Origin: Microcyclospora pomicola
Taxonomy: Eukaryota > Ascomycota > Dothideomycetes > Capnodiales
Reading direction: 5' to 3'
Assembly (NCBI GenBank): GCA_002786065.1
Contig: NHNY01000004.1
Location: 1,116,001 to 1,180,000 of the forward strand
Length of the DNA stretch: 64,000 nt
Shown: piece after piece, positions 41,944-52,403 of the stretch
How positions within the stretch are numbered: the first letter of the stretch is position 1
How the letters are laid out: every line of letters begins with the position of its first letter
Position numbers and translations under genes: made by a program
Notes under the pieces: generated by a model
Seen by the model: the letters and a program-made list of their open reading frames with translations, nothing else
Told to the model about the DNA's origin: nothing
Database searches by the model: none

Positions 41944-44096
41944 ATGATCACAGCGACTCGCCGCTGGTTCAAGCGGAATCGGACCAACTTATTTGTGGGC
42001 GCGGGAGTGATTGGGGCAGGATACCTGGCTGGTCAATATGTGCTGGGCAAGATCCGAGAAGCGCGGCTGCGTATGAGCGAGGAGCGAGTGTCTAAGGAGA
42101 AGTAGGTGGCATTCTTGCCGGGTGTCATTCACGAGGAAATGGAAGACTGATGCCATCACTTCACAGCTTGCGGCGACGGTTCGAACAAAACCAAGAGGAC
42201 TGTACCTACACAGTCCTCGCCCTTCTACCAACAGTCCGAGATGAGATCATCGGAGCACTGCCGGTTGAGCAGATCACCGAGCAGCTGCAGCAAGAAAGAC
42301 AGGAACGTCTGAAGCGGATGGGAGCATCAGAAGCAGCGACATCTGAACTTCCGTCAGCACCACCAAGCGCAGTGGACGATGATGGCAAGAGTCTGTCGGG
42401 CAGTAGCTTCATCCATGCCAGTCAGATCGATGCTAGCACCACGGACGCGCCGTCACTACGACCGAAGAAGAGCAAAGCACAGCTGTGGCAGGAAATGAAG
42501 ATAAACTCCGTCACGCGCGCACTCACCATGATATATACCTTGTCTCTGCTTACGGTCTTGACTCGCATCCAATTGAACCTGCTTGGGCGAAGGACATATC
42601 TGTCATCAGTCGTGGCGTTGGCGACTCCACCCCCAGCCGCCACAGCATCTACTATATCCCTGGAGAACAAGGATGACGACAACTACGAGAACTTCTACGG
42701 CAACGACTTTGAAACGAACCGAAAGTACCTGACATTCAGCTGGTGGCTATTGCATCGAGGCAGCAGACAGATCATGGAGAGAGTCATGGCCGCTGTGAAA
42801 GACGTGTTCGGAGGCGTCAACATCCGCGAGGACTTGACACTGGAGAGACTTGGAGATCTTGTAATGCAGGTCAGGAGAAAGGTCGAAGGTCAGAATGAGA
42901 TGGAGCGACATCAATTTAGGTGGTTGACATATCTGCTGCCATCGACAGAGGACGAAACGTTCGTCATCCGCCAGTCTGGTATGTCAGAAGATGAAGAGTC
43001 GCCTTCACCAGGATTAGGCGCGGATCAAGACCCCATGACTGCAAGTCGGACGAGCGACCAGGAAGTGATTAACGACTCACTGAGACGACTACTGGACGAG
43101 ACTTCAGATCTGATCGATTCGCCAACCTTCACCCAAGTTATCACACGCCTGCTCGACAGTGGCTACTCCCGTCTTGTCGACCATCACATCGCTATAGAGG
43201 CATTCAAGTCTCCAGAACCGGCCGCCCCTGGTAATGAATTCCAGCCGCGTGTAGTCGAGGTCAACGAGACCAGATGCAAGCTCGCACACGTCCTGCCTGT
43301 CTTCTGCAAGCAAGCTCATACCATCGCTGCTGGTAGTGGGGAGCTCGATGTCATGGCGAGCGTTGCTGCCCAGGCTGGCCTTGGTAACGACTACTTGTCA
43401 GCCATGGATCGCGTGCCTGATCTTGAGGCGTTCGCCGCCGTCATATACTCGAGCAACTTCGAGTATGAGGTGGCGGAGGGAGATGCCGCTCACCCAGCGC
43501 AAAGCAGCTCACAGAGCTCCACGAGACTCTCGACCCCACAAGCCCGACCGATTGAGCTGGAGCCAGAGTCATCATATGAGCAATCCATGGAGCCATTGCA
43601 CAACCTCCCACCACAACCAATGGCAAATGAAATGCCAGTGGCCTTCCAGCAAGCAGAAGAAAGCGCAAACAGAGGCTCCGATAATGTACTGGAGGAGAGC
43701 GCTGTGATGCTGCCAAATCCAACGTCACAAGTCGCCGAGTCAGAGCTACCACAGGCCGCAGAAGTCTCGGATGTGAATGCCAGCCACCCTTCGGAACCAG
43801 CAGCACAGATCTCCGCTGTCGCGTCGCCCGAGCCATCGCAGAGCATTCTTGATGAGAGCGTGGTCAGTCTTCCCGAGCCTACCAGCCGACTGCCCGAGAC
43901 GCAACCATCAGAAGTCGCCGAAACCATCCTCGGCGAGAGCGCCGTCAACCTGCCCGACCCTGAACCAGCTCAGCAGTCAACCTTAGCACAAGCGCCGCAG
44001 GAAGCGGAGCTCAGTGCTACCGGCCCAGAGTTTGAGAGTGCATGGCAGAAAGCGCTCGCGAACGAAGATGGCCGGGGTGAGGAAGCTCAGTCATGA
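41944..44096 (+). CDS. PEX3: Peroxin-3, peroxisomal membrane biogenesis factor
   Basis: Two exons (41944-42101 and 42167-44096) give 695 residues. Pex3 anchors Pex19 to bring membrane proteins into peroxisomes. The short N-terminus MITATRRWFKRNRTNLFVGA precedes the single membrane helix (GAGVIGAGYLAGQYVLGKI), and then comes the conserved LRRRFEQNQEDCTYTVLALLP, created exactly by the splice. Downstream features include LPVEQITEQLQQERQ, LWQEMKINSVTRALTMIYTLSLLTVLTRIQLNLLGRR (two halves), KYLTFSWWLLHRG and MDRVPDLEAFAAVIYSSNFE, the usual C-terminal end of the fold near residue 485. A further 200 residues form an unusual Pro/Glu/Ser-rich tail with three imperfect repeats, making this protein longer than typical fungal Pex3 (about 450-550). 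Confidence 0.94.
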
Positions 44097-44392
44097 AGAC
44101 AGGGCGTAGCGATGAGAGACGTCGCTTCTTACTGAGTCCGTATGCAGCAATATTCAAGGACCGAGCGCGTACCCACCGTCTTTTCTACGATGCAGCGCTG
44201 TATAAGAATAGATGACGAGTGTGGCGGTTCTATATACCGCGATCTGTATCAATTATCCTCAATCTCTTCTACGTGCATCTATTGTGGTGGCCTTCAGCTT
44301 GTGCGTAAGCCCTGGCATGCAAATTTCGTGGTCCTCCACACGGGGAAGCGTATACCATGCTACCCAAGACTCCCCCTCCTTACGACTCTCAC
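44097..44392. other. Convergent intergenic region
   Basis: The 296-bp gap lies between the stop codons of PEX3 and GCN2. It is probably 3' UTR of both. Confidence 0.5.
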
Positions 44393-47300
44393 TCACAGCC
44401 CCAGGTCATAGTAGACACAGCTCGCCGTGCGGAAATTGAACACGCACGCCTCCCGCATGCCCTCGCCCTCCTGCCATCGTTGCCGCCACGTCTCCAACAC
44501 GCCCTGGACCTGCTGCAGATACTGCCGTTCGTTCAGCGGGACGCCATGCACCGCGCGGCGCCAGGACTCGGCGTCGCCGAGACGTGTCTCGCGCAGCGCG
44601 TCAAGCACGTCGTCCCGCGTCTCGATGGCCAGGATGGGCGCTTCCTTCCAGCCGTCGAGCTTCTCGCGCCACCGCGTCTGCGCGGCGTCGACGATGTGGT
44701 ATTTGTTTGACTTCTTGCTGCGGTGCTGCGCTAGGAGGACGTGTACGTTGGCTTTGCGGTCGCCGTCTTGATGGCTGCTCTGTCGAGTGAAGGCTGGTGG
44801 GCGGGTCTTGGTGGGTTCCATCTCGCGGATTTCTTGGTGGAGATGCGTGAGGAGCGAGTGTAAGGGGACGTCTGTCTCTTCGGTGTCACCACTTGCCGCG
44901 ATTCCACCGATGGCGGCCTTGCGAAAACGCACGGTGCTGGAAGCTTCATGCTTGACCGTCACTATAAAATTGTATTCAGCCTCATCGATGAATGAGCGAG
45001 CGTCAGCAGCTAGTTCTGCGCTGATATTGTCCGACCACAAGGTAGTCAAGATCCTGGTCCCGACGAGCCGAGCACCACTATTCGCATTGGTCACGACCAG
45101 GACATCACACCGTTTAGGACGAGGTCCGGTGGGTCGGGAGTCTTTCAAGAATGCAGATTTGGTCCTCTCGGCGTCATATTTAATCATGTGTGCGATGATG
45201 GGATCCAACCCGATCGATACGCCCACGGCTCCGCACCGCGCAGTCTGGCCGTTCATGACGGTGTGGGCTTGTATGAGACTATCATATCGGCCCCCAGCGG
45301 CGAGAACATTGCGATTGGATCTGCGCTCGAGCACGCACTGGAAAAGCATTCCTCCTTCGTAGAACTTGGCATGGACACTCCCCAATGGCGTGACATAGAT
45401 CGCATGCTGCAGATTGAGTTGGGATGCAGCTTGCAGTACGCTTTCCAGCATTGCAATACCGTCATTGAATTTCGACTCGAGCCGCATGTCTGCACCATCT
45501 AGGAGAACACGCAGACGGGCGAAAGCTTTCCCAGCATCGTCCCGGAAATCAAACTGGTTCAGGTCGTCAAGGGTGGTGTCCGGTAGACCGAATTTACGTA
45601 ATTCTACTCTGATCTTGTTCCATGTCCAGCCTTGGAACCCTAGTCGGGAGATCATTTCCTTCACAGTTGGTTGTTGTGGAGTTGCGATCCGGCAGAAGTC
45701 TAAGATCGCGTCAAGAATGGCACTGTGGTTGACATGGAACGATACTGTGGCCGACGGAAGGCAATCAAGCTCTGCCATGACTTCGTCCGTCACTTTCAGC
45801 ACTTCGGCATCATCTTGAGCCGAGCCTTCCTTCAGTTCGTAATTGACGATATCGAAGTCCACCTCTTCACTGGCTTTGGGTGGACCACCATCGAGCGCAT
45901 CACGATACGCACTGCCAAATACAAAAGTGCGCTTGACTTCCGGCGTATGACGTGCCAGTTGGCGAGCGTGTGGCAAGATTAGATCATAAGGTAATTGAAG
46001 CAAATTACCTGAAGCATCAAGCATTTGCACCACTTGCGGGTTCGTGTAATATTCTGATCGAGGTAACAGTGTCTCTCTCTTGGTTTCTTCTGCACCGTGT
46101 CGTCTGAAGACACGCTCGAATGTCTGCCGAGCCACAGATCGAAGACGTAGTCGCTCTTTCGCTTGAAGGACACTGGGTGATTTGGCATCAAACGCCAAAG
46201 CTTTGATTCGCCCTGTGCCTATCTGATCGTGCGCGAACAAAGCAGACATCATCTTTTGGTAATATGGTGAGTGAGTGTCAGAAAGACCATGAAGGAATTG
46301 CCGGATGGTCTCATCTTCGATCTTGATAGGGATGATATCGCTACGCAGCAACTCGGTGCTGCTAGGTCGTTCGCTCGGCTTGTGTGATATGAGACAGCTA
46401 ATAAGCTTGCCCTGCCCTGCCTTATCACCAGTTGCCATGAATACATCTGGTAGCTTATAGAGCTTCTGTCTAATCTCTTGTATCGCCCTTATGCGTTCCA
46501 TAGCTGTGCCAAACGCTTCACACATTTCGAAGAACATGATTCCAAGTGAATACATATCCACCTTGTCGTTGTATGAAGAACCTGATGTCGATTTGAGCTC
46601 TGGCGCAACATACAGTGCTGTCCCTACGCTGCGTGTCATGTCTCCATTGCTTTGGCCACTCATCAGTAGACCTCTTTCAATAGGATAGTATGAGCTAGTA
46701 GTAGCGAGGCCGAAATCGCCAATCTTGGGGTTGCCGGCCATATCGATAAAGATGTTATCAGGTTTAAGATCACGGTGGATGATACCATGACTATGGATGT
46801 GTGATAGACCTTCTGTGATTTGACGAACATATCGCCAGGAATCGTCAGTAGAAATGCCTTTACGAATGAGGTCGCGGAGAGTATGTCGTTCACAATACTC
46901 CATCTGGATATACAGAATTGACGGTAGTTTGCGAGTGTCGTTTCGTGACACTTTGAGGCGTAGTGGTGCAGACTGGGAAGCCTCGGCGGACTCTATAGCA
47001 GAATCGTCCTCGGCAACGAACTGGATATTGTCATCATCGTCGCCGAATCCTTCATCTGAGAGGCCATCCTCCGAATCATTGTCGCCGAACTCGATGTGCG
47101 GATCTGTGGAGCTCACAAAATCCAGCCCACCAGTGCTCTGATATCCGAAGCCCATATTCGATCCGTCATCAGAGTCATCTGTACTTTGCGTCGTCATCTC
47201 ATCTGTGGATGCCACTGACTCATCCAGAGGCATGCCAGAAAAGTCATCTTCAACCCAAGTAGAGAAGTAGCGCACGACGTATGGATGGTTCAGCCGATGC

Positions 47301-49012
47301 AAGAGCATGACTTCAGAAAGAACCTTATCCAGCAATTGCGGCGCCTGTTTGATTTTCTTCACCGCGAAAACGCCCCCGTCCAGTTTGTTCCTGGCACGTA
47401 CAACCTCACCAAAGCCTCCTTTGCCCAATCGGCTGATCTCTGTGAAGTCTGTTGCGTAACGAGAAATGGGCTCAACTACTGCAGAAGAGTCATGTCTGGA
47501 TCGGCGAGCAACGGGGCTCATAGTGCCGGAAGTGGGTCTCGAAAGTCGTCTTGAAGGTGCAGACATAGGTTCTTCATCCATGACAGCAGCACTCGTGCGG
47601 AGAAACTCGGCAGGGAGCAGATCGAATGGACTAGGTCGCTTCTTGGGGTCTGTCGTGAAAAGCTTGCCGGCGAAGTCATTGAAAGCGTATGAGAAATCGA
47701 GTCTGGACATCATGGCGAGGGGAGATGAATGTTCGGTCGTAATGTGCAGGCCAAGGAATAGCTGCATGGTGATTATACCCAAGTCCCATACATCAGACTT
47801 TCGCATTGCAGCCACGGTTGTGATTCGTCCTTCCGGAACTTGCCATCCGTGTTCAATAGTCTCTTCACGTCCATCTAGCATCCACTCATATCCGAAATTC
47901 GTGAGCCTGGGGACAATAGATGGCTGGTGCGACACGGTGACTGCTGAACAAGTGAGGCTCCCATGGACTAGACCATGACGGTGCAAGAAGTCCAATCCCT
48001 CTAGAAGTTCTACCGTAAACTGTCGGGCTTTCGGTGTTGTGAACTGGACGGCTTCGAGGTAGTTCTGCAAAGTGCCCTGCTCGACATACTGACTGCAAAC
48101 CACAAGTCGTGACATGTGGTTGTCAATTCGATCGACTCGAAAGGCCCAGATGCACTGGATGCTGGCATGCCGTAGCTTGCTGGCTTGTTCAAGGACGTGC
48201 TCAATTGCCATGATCGTCGCGCGGTCCTTCTTGATCACTACACGTCGTATTGATACCAAAGGAGGCCAGCGCCCTGCCGCCACCTCGGATCTTGCCATGA
48301 AATTTTCGTCATCTTGTTGCTGGGATATGCGTTTGATAAGGATCACTGAGTTGAACGAAAAGGATTCCCCATCTTGTAGAACACTTGTCGGCTGGTCGAA
48401 GCGGACCGTCAAATCTTCGTGAAGAGCAGTCTTTGGGACTACGGCTTCGACGCTCTTAGTGGATCGTTGCTTCTCCCTTCGACTTACCTCAAGATCGACC
48501 ATCTGCTGCAGGACTCGAGTCTCTTCTTCCTTCTCTTCTCGATGTCGACGAGCATCAGCATCTTCGATCTCCTTGGCGCGTACAGCTGCCTCTTCTTCTG
48601 CACCAACTCTCTCGACTTCGAGGCTAGGTAAAGTGCCCTGCTGCCGAGCCTGGACGGCATCCTCTAGTGCATCCTCGATTTCTATGACAAGAGTGTGAAT
48701 CATGACATCCCCGAGGAGTTGATTTGGGCTGTTCCGGATGATGTTCCGGACCCTCTGTTGGGTGCGCTCATGATAGCTCTCCAAGCCACTCACTTGGAGA
48801 AGCGGTGGCGATTTGGGGTATGTTGCGGTCAGCTTAACATCGAGAAGCACAAAGTTGGTCCGATCCGAACTCGCTCGAACTTTGATAGTGAAGTGATGGT
48901 CGGTAGTCTTGCTCCAAGCACTCTTGGTCTCTATCTCTTCGAAGTCCTCATCGAAGATGGACTGCAAAGCAAGTAACTCATTCGTCTGTGCTTCGGCATA
49001 GTCGGTGGCCAT
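44393..49012 (-). CDS. GCN2: eIF2-alpha kinase of general amino-acid control
   Basis: One exon encodes 1,539 residues with the complete GCN2 architecture. An RWD domain (TNELLALQSIFDEDFEE) binds Gcn1. A charged coiled linker (RRHREEKEEETRVLQQMV) leads to a pseudokinase (VVIKKDRATIMAIEHV near residue 260). The active kinase follows, with glycine loop LGKGGFGEVVRA near 527, a long acidic insert (about 600-680), HRDLKPDNIF near 747 and IGDFGLATT. A histidyl-tRNA-synthetase-like domain starts near residue 1000 (PQVVQMLDASGNLLQLPYDL), and the C-terminal ribosome-binding/dimerisation region closes the protein. Uncharged tRNA activates it to phosphorylate eIF2-alpha and so induce GCN4/CPC1. The first true ATG (49012, MATDYAEAQTNELL) is the family start; the frame is open upstream only from a GTG. 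Confidence 0.96.
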   Translation of the reverse strand: MATDYAEAQTNELLALQSIFDEDFEEIETKSAWSKTTDHHFTIKVRASSDRTNFVLLDVKLTATYPKSPPLLQVSGLESYHERTQQRVRNIIRNSPNQLLGDVMIHTLVIEIEDALEDAVQARQQGTLPSLEVERVGAEEEAAVRAKEIEDADARRHREEKEEETRVLQQMVDLEVSRREKQRSTKSVEAVVPKTALHEDLTVRFDQPTSVLQDGESFSFNSVILIKRISQQQDDENFMARSEVAAGRWPPLVSIRRVVIKKDRATIMAIEHVLEQASKLRHASIQCIWAFRVDRIDNHMSRLVVCSQYVEQGTLQNYLEAVQFTTPKARQFTVELLEGLDFLHRHGLVHGSLTCSAVTVSHQPSIVPRLTNFGYEWMLDGREETIEHGWQVPEGRITTVAAMRKSDVWDLGIITMQLFLGLHITTEHSSPLAMMSRLDFSYAFNDFAGKLFTTDPKKRPSPFDLLPAEFLRTSAAVMDEEPMSAPSRRLSRPTSGTMSPVARRSRHDSSAVVEPISRYATDFTEISRLGKGGFGEVVRARNKLDGGVFAVKKIKQAPQLLDKVLSEVMLLHRLNHPYVVRYFSTWVEDDFSGMPLDESVASTDEMTTQSTDDSDDGSNMGFGYQSTGGLDFVSSTDPHIEFGDNDSEDGLSDEGFGDDDDNIQFVAEDDSAIESAEASQSAPLRLKVSRNDTRKLPSILYIQMEYCERHTLRDLIRKGISTDDSWRYVRQITEGLSHIHSHGIIHRDLKPDNIFIDMAGNPKIGDFGLATTSSYYPIERGLLMSGQSNGDMTRSVGTALYVAPELKSTSGSSYNDKVDMYSLGIMFFEMCEAFGTAMERIRAIQEIRQKLYKLPDVFMATGDKAGQGKLISCLISHKPSERPSSTELLRSDIIPIKIEDETIRQFLHGLSDTHSPYYQKMMSALFAHDQIGTGRIKALAFDAKSPSVLQAKERLRLRSVARQTFERVFRRHGAEETKRETLLPRSEYYTNPQVVQMLDASGNLLQLPYDLILPHARQLARHTPEVKRTFVFGSAYRDALDGGPPKASEEVDFDIVNYELKEGSAQDDAEVLKVTDEVMAELDCLPSATVSFHVNHSAILDAILDFCRIATPQQPTVKEMISRLGFQGWTWNKIRVELRKFGLPDTTLDDLNQFDFRDDAGKAFARLRVLLDGADMRLESKFNDGIAMLESVLQAASQLNLQHAIYVTPLGSVHAKFYEGGMLFQCVLERRSNRNVLAAGGRYDSLIQAHTVMNGQTARCGAVGVSIGLDPIIAHMIKYDAERTKSAFLKDSRPTGPRPKRCDVLVVTNANSGARLVGTRILTTLWSDNISAELAADARSFIDEAEYNFIVTVKHEASSTVRFRKAAIGGIAASGDTEETDVPLHSLLTHLHQEIREMEPTKTRPPAFTRQSSHQDGDRKANVHVLLAQHRSKKSNKYHIVDAAQTRWREKLDGWKEAPILAIETRDDVLDALRETRLGDAESWRRAVHGVPLNERQYLQQVQGVLETWRQRWQEGEGMREACVFNFRTASCVYYDLGL

Positions 49013-49781
49013 GCCTGGAAACTGCCTTCTCAGACAGTACGAACATACAGCACATGGCTGTAGTCCGGCTAAGTAGTGGTGAGCATGGAAAGCTGGGTTG
49101 TGTTGGGAAAGTTGTGGTGAATGCGAGGTAAGGTAAGTCACTGTGAGTGTTGCAGTTCCACGAGATTGATACGCTGAATCTGCCCCACCTTCTCACTCAG
49201 GCTTGGTGTTTGCTTTACCCAGCACCAATCCAATTGTAAGAACTCTCCAAGTGGTAGATATGCATACTGGAATGGTCTCCAATTTTTTTGCGTGTGCGAC
49301 GTACCCTTTCGCCGATCGTCCTGTCACTGATGGCTGAGCGTTAGACACCTTACTTACATTGATCAAGGTGACATTAGACTGCATGGCATAGCTCTACGCC
49401 TAAGTTGCACCAGGGAGCTCTTTCGAGAATTCATTGACGAGATCACGACAAGAATGCTTCTGATCATGCACAAGGCTTCGAGCGATAGATCGCTAGCCAA
49501 TCGTTCCGCTGTCTAGGAAATGTGGTGATCTTTTGCATAGTCATACTGACTTGCAGTGTCTCGAGGTTGAAAGGGCAGACCTCGGCAACATACAGCGTTG
49601 CGGACGTTCCATCGGTTAACGGTCTTCACAATCAGATTCAGCATCACTCCCGGCAGCAGGTAACAGATCCCAGCGTCTTCTTCATACCCCATCTTCATCG
49701 TGAAACGTTGTAAGGTGACAATGGATTCCAAACACAATCCCTCGCGGTTGCAATGGATCGGCCGGCCCAACGCCAAGCCTC
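49013..49781. promoter_or_regulatory. Divergent region between GCN2 and amidase
   Basis: This 769-bp region contains both promoters. An out-of-frame ATG at about 49722 precedes the chosen amidase start. No conserved short gene was recognised. Confidence 0.45.
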
Positions 49782-51676
49782 ATGTCTTCGAGGAAGCACG
49801 TTTCCCCGGTACCGAACAATCCCGTCCTGCGCGGCACGCTTCTGAAGTATCTGGCCGAGCTGTGAGTTACAGCTTGAACATCATAGAGTAAGCTTGAGCA
49901 TGAGGCTGATTCACGCTGCAGAGTCGCGTACTCTCCGTTGGTGCAGAAGGCAATCTGGGCCAATGCTGGATTTGGAGTACTTCGCAGCAGTAGCAAACTC
50001 AAGGACATTCATCCGCGTTTCGATCCGACGGTCATCAAAGTTGGTGATGGATTATTGCCCGAGCAAACAAAGGTGTTCAACGACCTCTTATCGGAAGACT
50101 TTGGTAGCCGAAGAACCAGAGCTCGACCATTCCCTTCAGCCTTAGATTACCATGAGGCATACAAGTCTGGTCGATTGAGTCCAGTCGATGTTCTCAATGC
50201 ACTACTACCATTGATTCGCAAAGACGTTGCCAGTCCTACAAACCATGCCACCGCCTTTGTAGAGACACGAGTGGATCTTGCTCAATTGGCAGCGGCTGCG
50301 AGTGCTCAACGGTATAAGGATGGTAAACCGCTTTCACCACTCGACGGAGTTCCTGTAGTCATCAAGGACCAAGTCGACGTCAAAGGCTACAAGTTGACAT
50401 TTGGCACAAGAATGGACTTCACTGACCCAAACGATGTCACTACTTACTGTATCCAGAAATGGCTCGATGCAGGTGCTGTGATTATAGGAAAGGTGACAAT
50501 GCACGAGGTATGTCTCTCATTGTAACGACATGCATACAGCCCTGACTATGACAGGTCGGCATGGATACAACCAACCTCAATCCTAACACTGGTACTCCGC
50601 TAAATCCTTACAATGATGGATACTACACGGGAGGTTCTTCTGGAGGCAGTGCCTATGCTCTCGGCGCCGGAATTGTACCAATAGCTCATGGTGCGGATGG
50701 TGGAGGCTCGATCAGAGTCCCAGCCTCATTTTGTGGCATGTTCGGATTGAAACCGAGTCACAATCGTGTCAGTGAGCGTCCAACACCTTCTCTGGCCACG
50801 AGCGTTGGCGTTCAAGGTCCTATGGCCGCGAAATATGGTCGATCTGGAGATTGCTTACAGAATCATGGCTCAACCAGACACCGGGGAACAGAGAGCGGCA
50901 CTTTTCCAGTCTCCGACCTCGACCCTGGCATCTGAGCGCACCCCGAAGGTCCTCGGCATCGATCAGGCCTGGCTAGGCAAGGCAGACGGACCGGTACGCC
51001 AAGCTTTTGAACACACCGTGGACTGGCTTGTCAAGAAGCGTGGGTATACTACTGTTGACATCACGTTGCCAATGCTGCATGAAGGACAGCTAGCCCACGC
51101 CATGTCCATCACCTGCGAGATCCGAGCAGGCTTCCCCCGGGTCAGCGAGCTCACTGCTCCCAACAAGATTCTCCTCTCGGTGATAGGCGAACAAGCGACA
51201 AGTGTTGACCTGATCCAGGCGCAAAAAGTGCGTACCGTGCTTATGGAGCATCTGACCTACCTTTATGACCAGCATCCCGGACTGATCATTGCGTCGCCGA
51301 CGACTCCGAATGCTGGCTGGGAAATTACTCCAGGAGATCTGGCATATGGGCAGAGCAACGGCAACATGAGCATCAAGGCCATGTCGTATGTCTTCCTTGC
51401 AAATTTCGTGGGCACTCCAGCACTTTCTGCTCCTATGGGTTACGCACCTACCAAGAACGGAGGCGTGATCCCTATGGGATTCATGGCGGTAAGTGATTGT
51501 TCAATGCCGACAATCCTGGCCAAGTGCTGACATGACAACAGATGGGAGATTGGTGCAGCGACGACGACCTGCTTCGCTTCGGATATGATCTCGAGGACTA
51601 CTTGCATGATGGGTTGGACGGGGGCCGGCTGCAGCCTCGAAATTTCGTGGATGTTCTCGGTCTTGCTAGTCGGTGA
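49782..51676 (+). CDS. Amidase-signature enzyme with a frameshift
   Basis: Four exons (49782-49861, 49922-50507, 50555-51488, 51542-51676) outline an amidase of roughly 570 residues. The amidase-signature triad is visible: lysine in [12 protein letters not shown], and the serines in [14 protein letters not shown] and [14 protein letters not shown]. The N-terminus [16 protein letters not shown] joins [17 protein letters not shown] across intron 1, as in related fungal enzymes, and the end [20 protein letters not shown] is also typical. In exon 3 the frame changes at about 50832-50835: GPMAAKY is read before it and [16 protein letters not shown] after it, consistent with one extra base near GCGAAATATGG. 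Everything on either side is well conserved, so this is a recent mutation, an allele or a sequence error. The substrate cannot be predicted. The ATG at 49782 is the only one in the right frame after an upstream stop. Confidence 0.8.
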
Positions 51677-52403
51677 GAAGTGTCTCATTGAGCCAGCTCT
51701 GATTCGATTGCGATACAAGAATTTCTTTCCAGTTCTTTCAAGGCGAGGCGTCGAAGTATATTTATCCTTGGGACTCATCTGCTCGATCCTTGTAATACTC
51801 CAGAAACTATTCTATAGCTGTTAGACATAGCTTGTTCCTTGCATGTCATGAAAGTCTTGTTGAGTAATTGCCCATCGCCAATCGAGCTGCTCGTATTGCA
51901 AATGTGAATCATCAAAGTCGTGCTAGACACGAATAGCCAGTCCGTACGAATCATCGCTGTATCTGGTGATGACAGCCAATCCACATCAAATTGCTGAAGC
52001 TGTAGTGCCGGAATCTGACATGCACGCCACGCCCTACAGGTTACACCTCGATGCTGTCCACCTCAACATCGCTACTCATGCGGGTTGGAATGAGACACTG
52101 CAATGATCAAGCATGGCAACACCCCAAATATCTGGTTGATCATCGTGGACCAAATACAGGCATTGTCTGGCATCTCATCGAATTCTTGTACAAAAGCCAG
52201 TGGACCGTTTTCAACGACTCAGCGGCATGAGCTTTGCATGACAATTCCGACCATTGACCAAAAGAATTATAACACAAGTCTGCCTGCCAACACACTTTAC
52301 GAATAATGCTCATCTAAGCATCGCCTACTTTCCAAAAGCAAATCCTCGACCATCTCCCATAAGGCTACGGATTCTCCCACCAGGAAGACGCAACACCAGC
52401 ACC
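51677..52403. other. Intergenic: S9 peptidase promoter
   Basis: The 727-bp gap between the amidase and peptidase genes on the plus strand contains no recognisable gene. In-frame sequence upstream of 52404 is open but has a composition unlike the gene. Confidence 0.5.
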
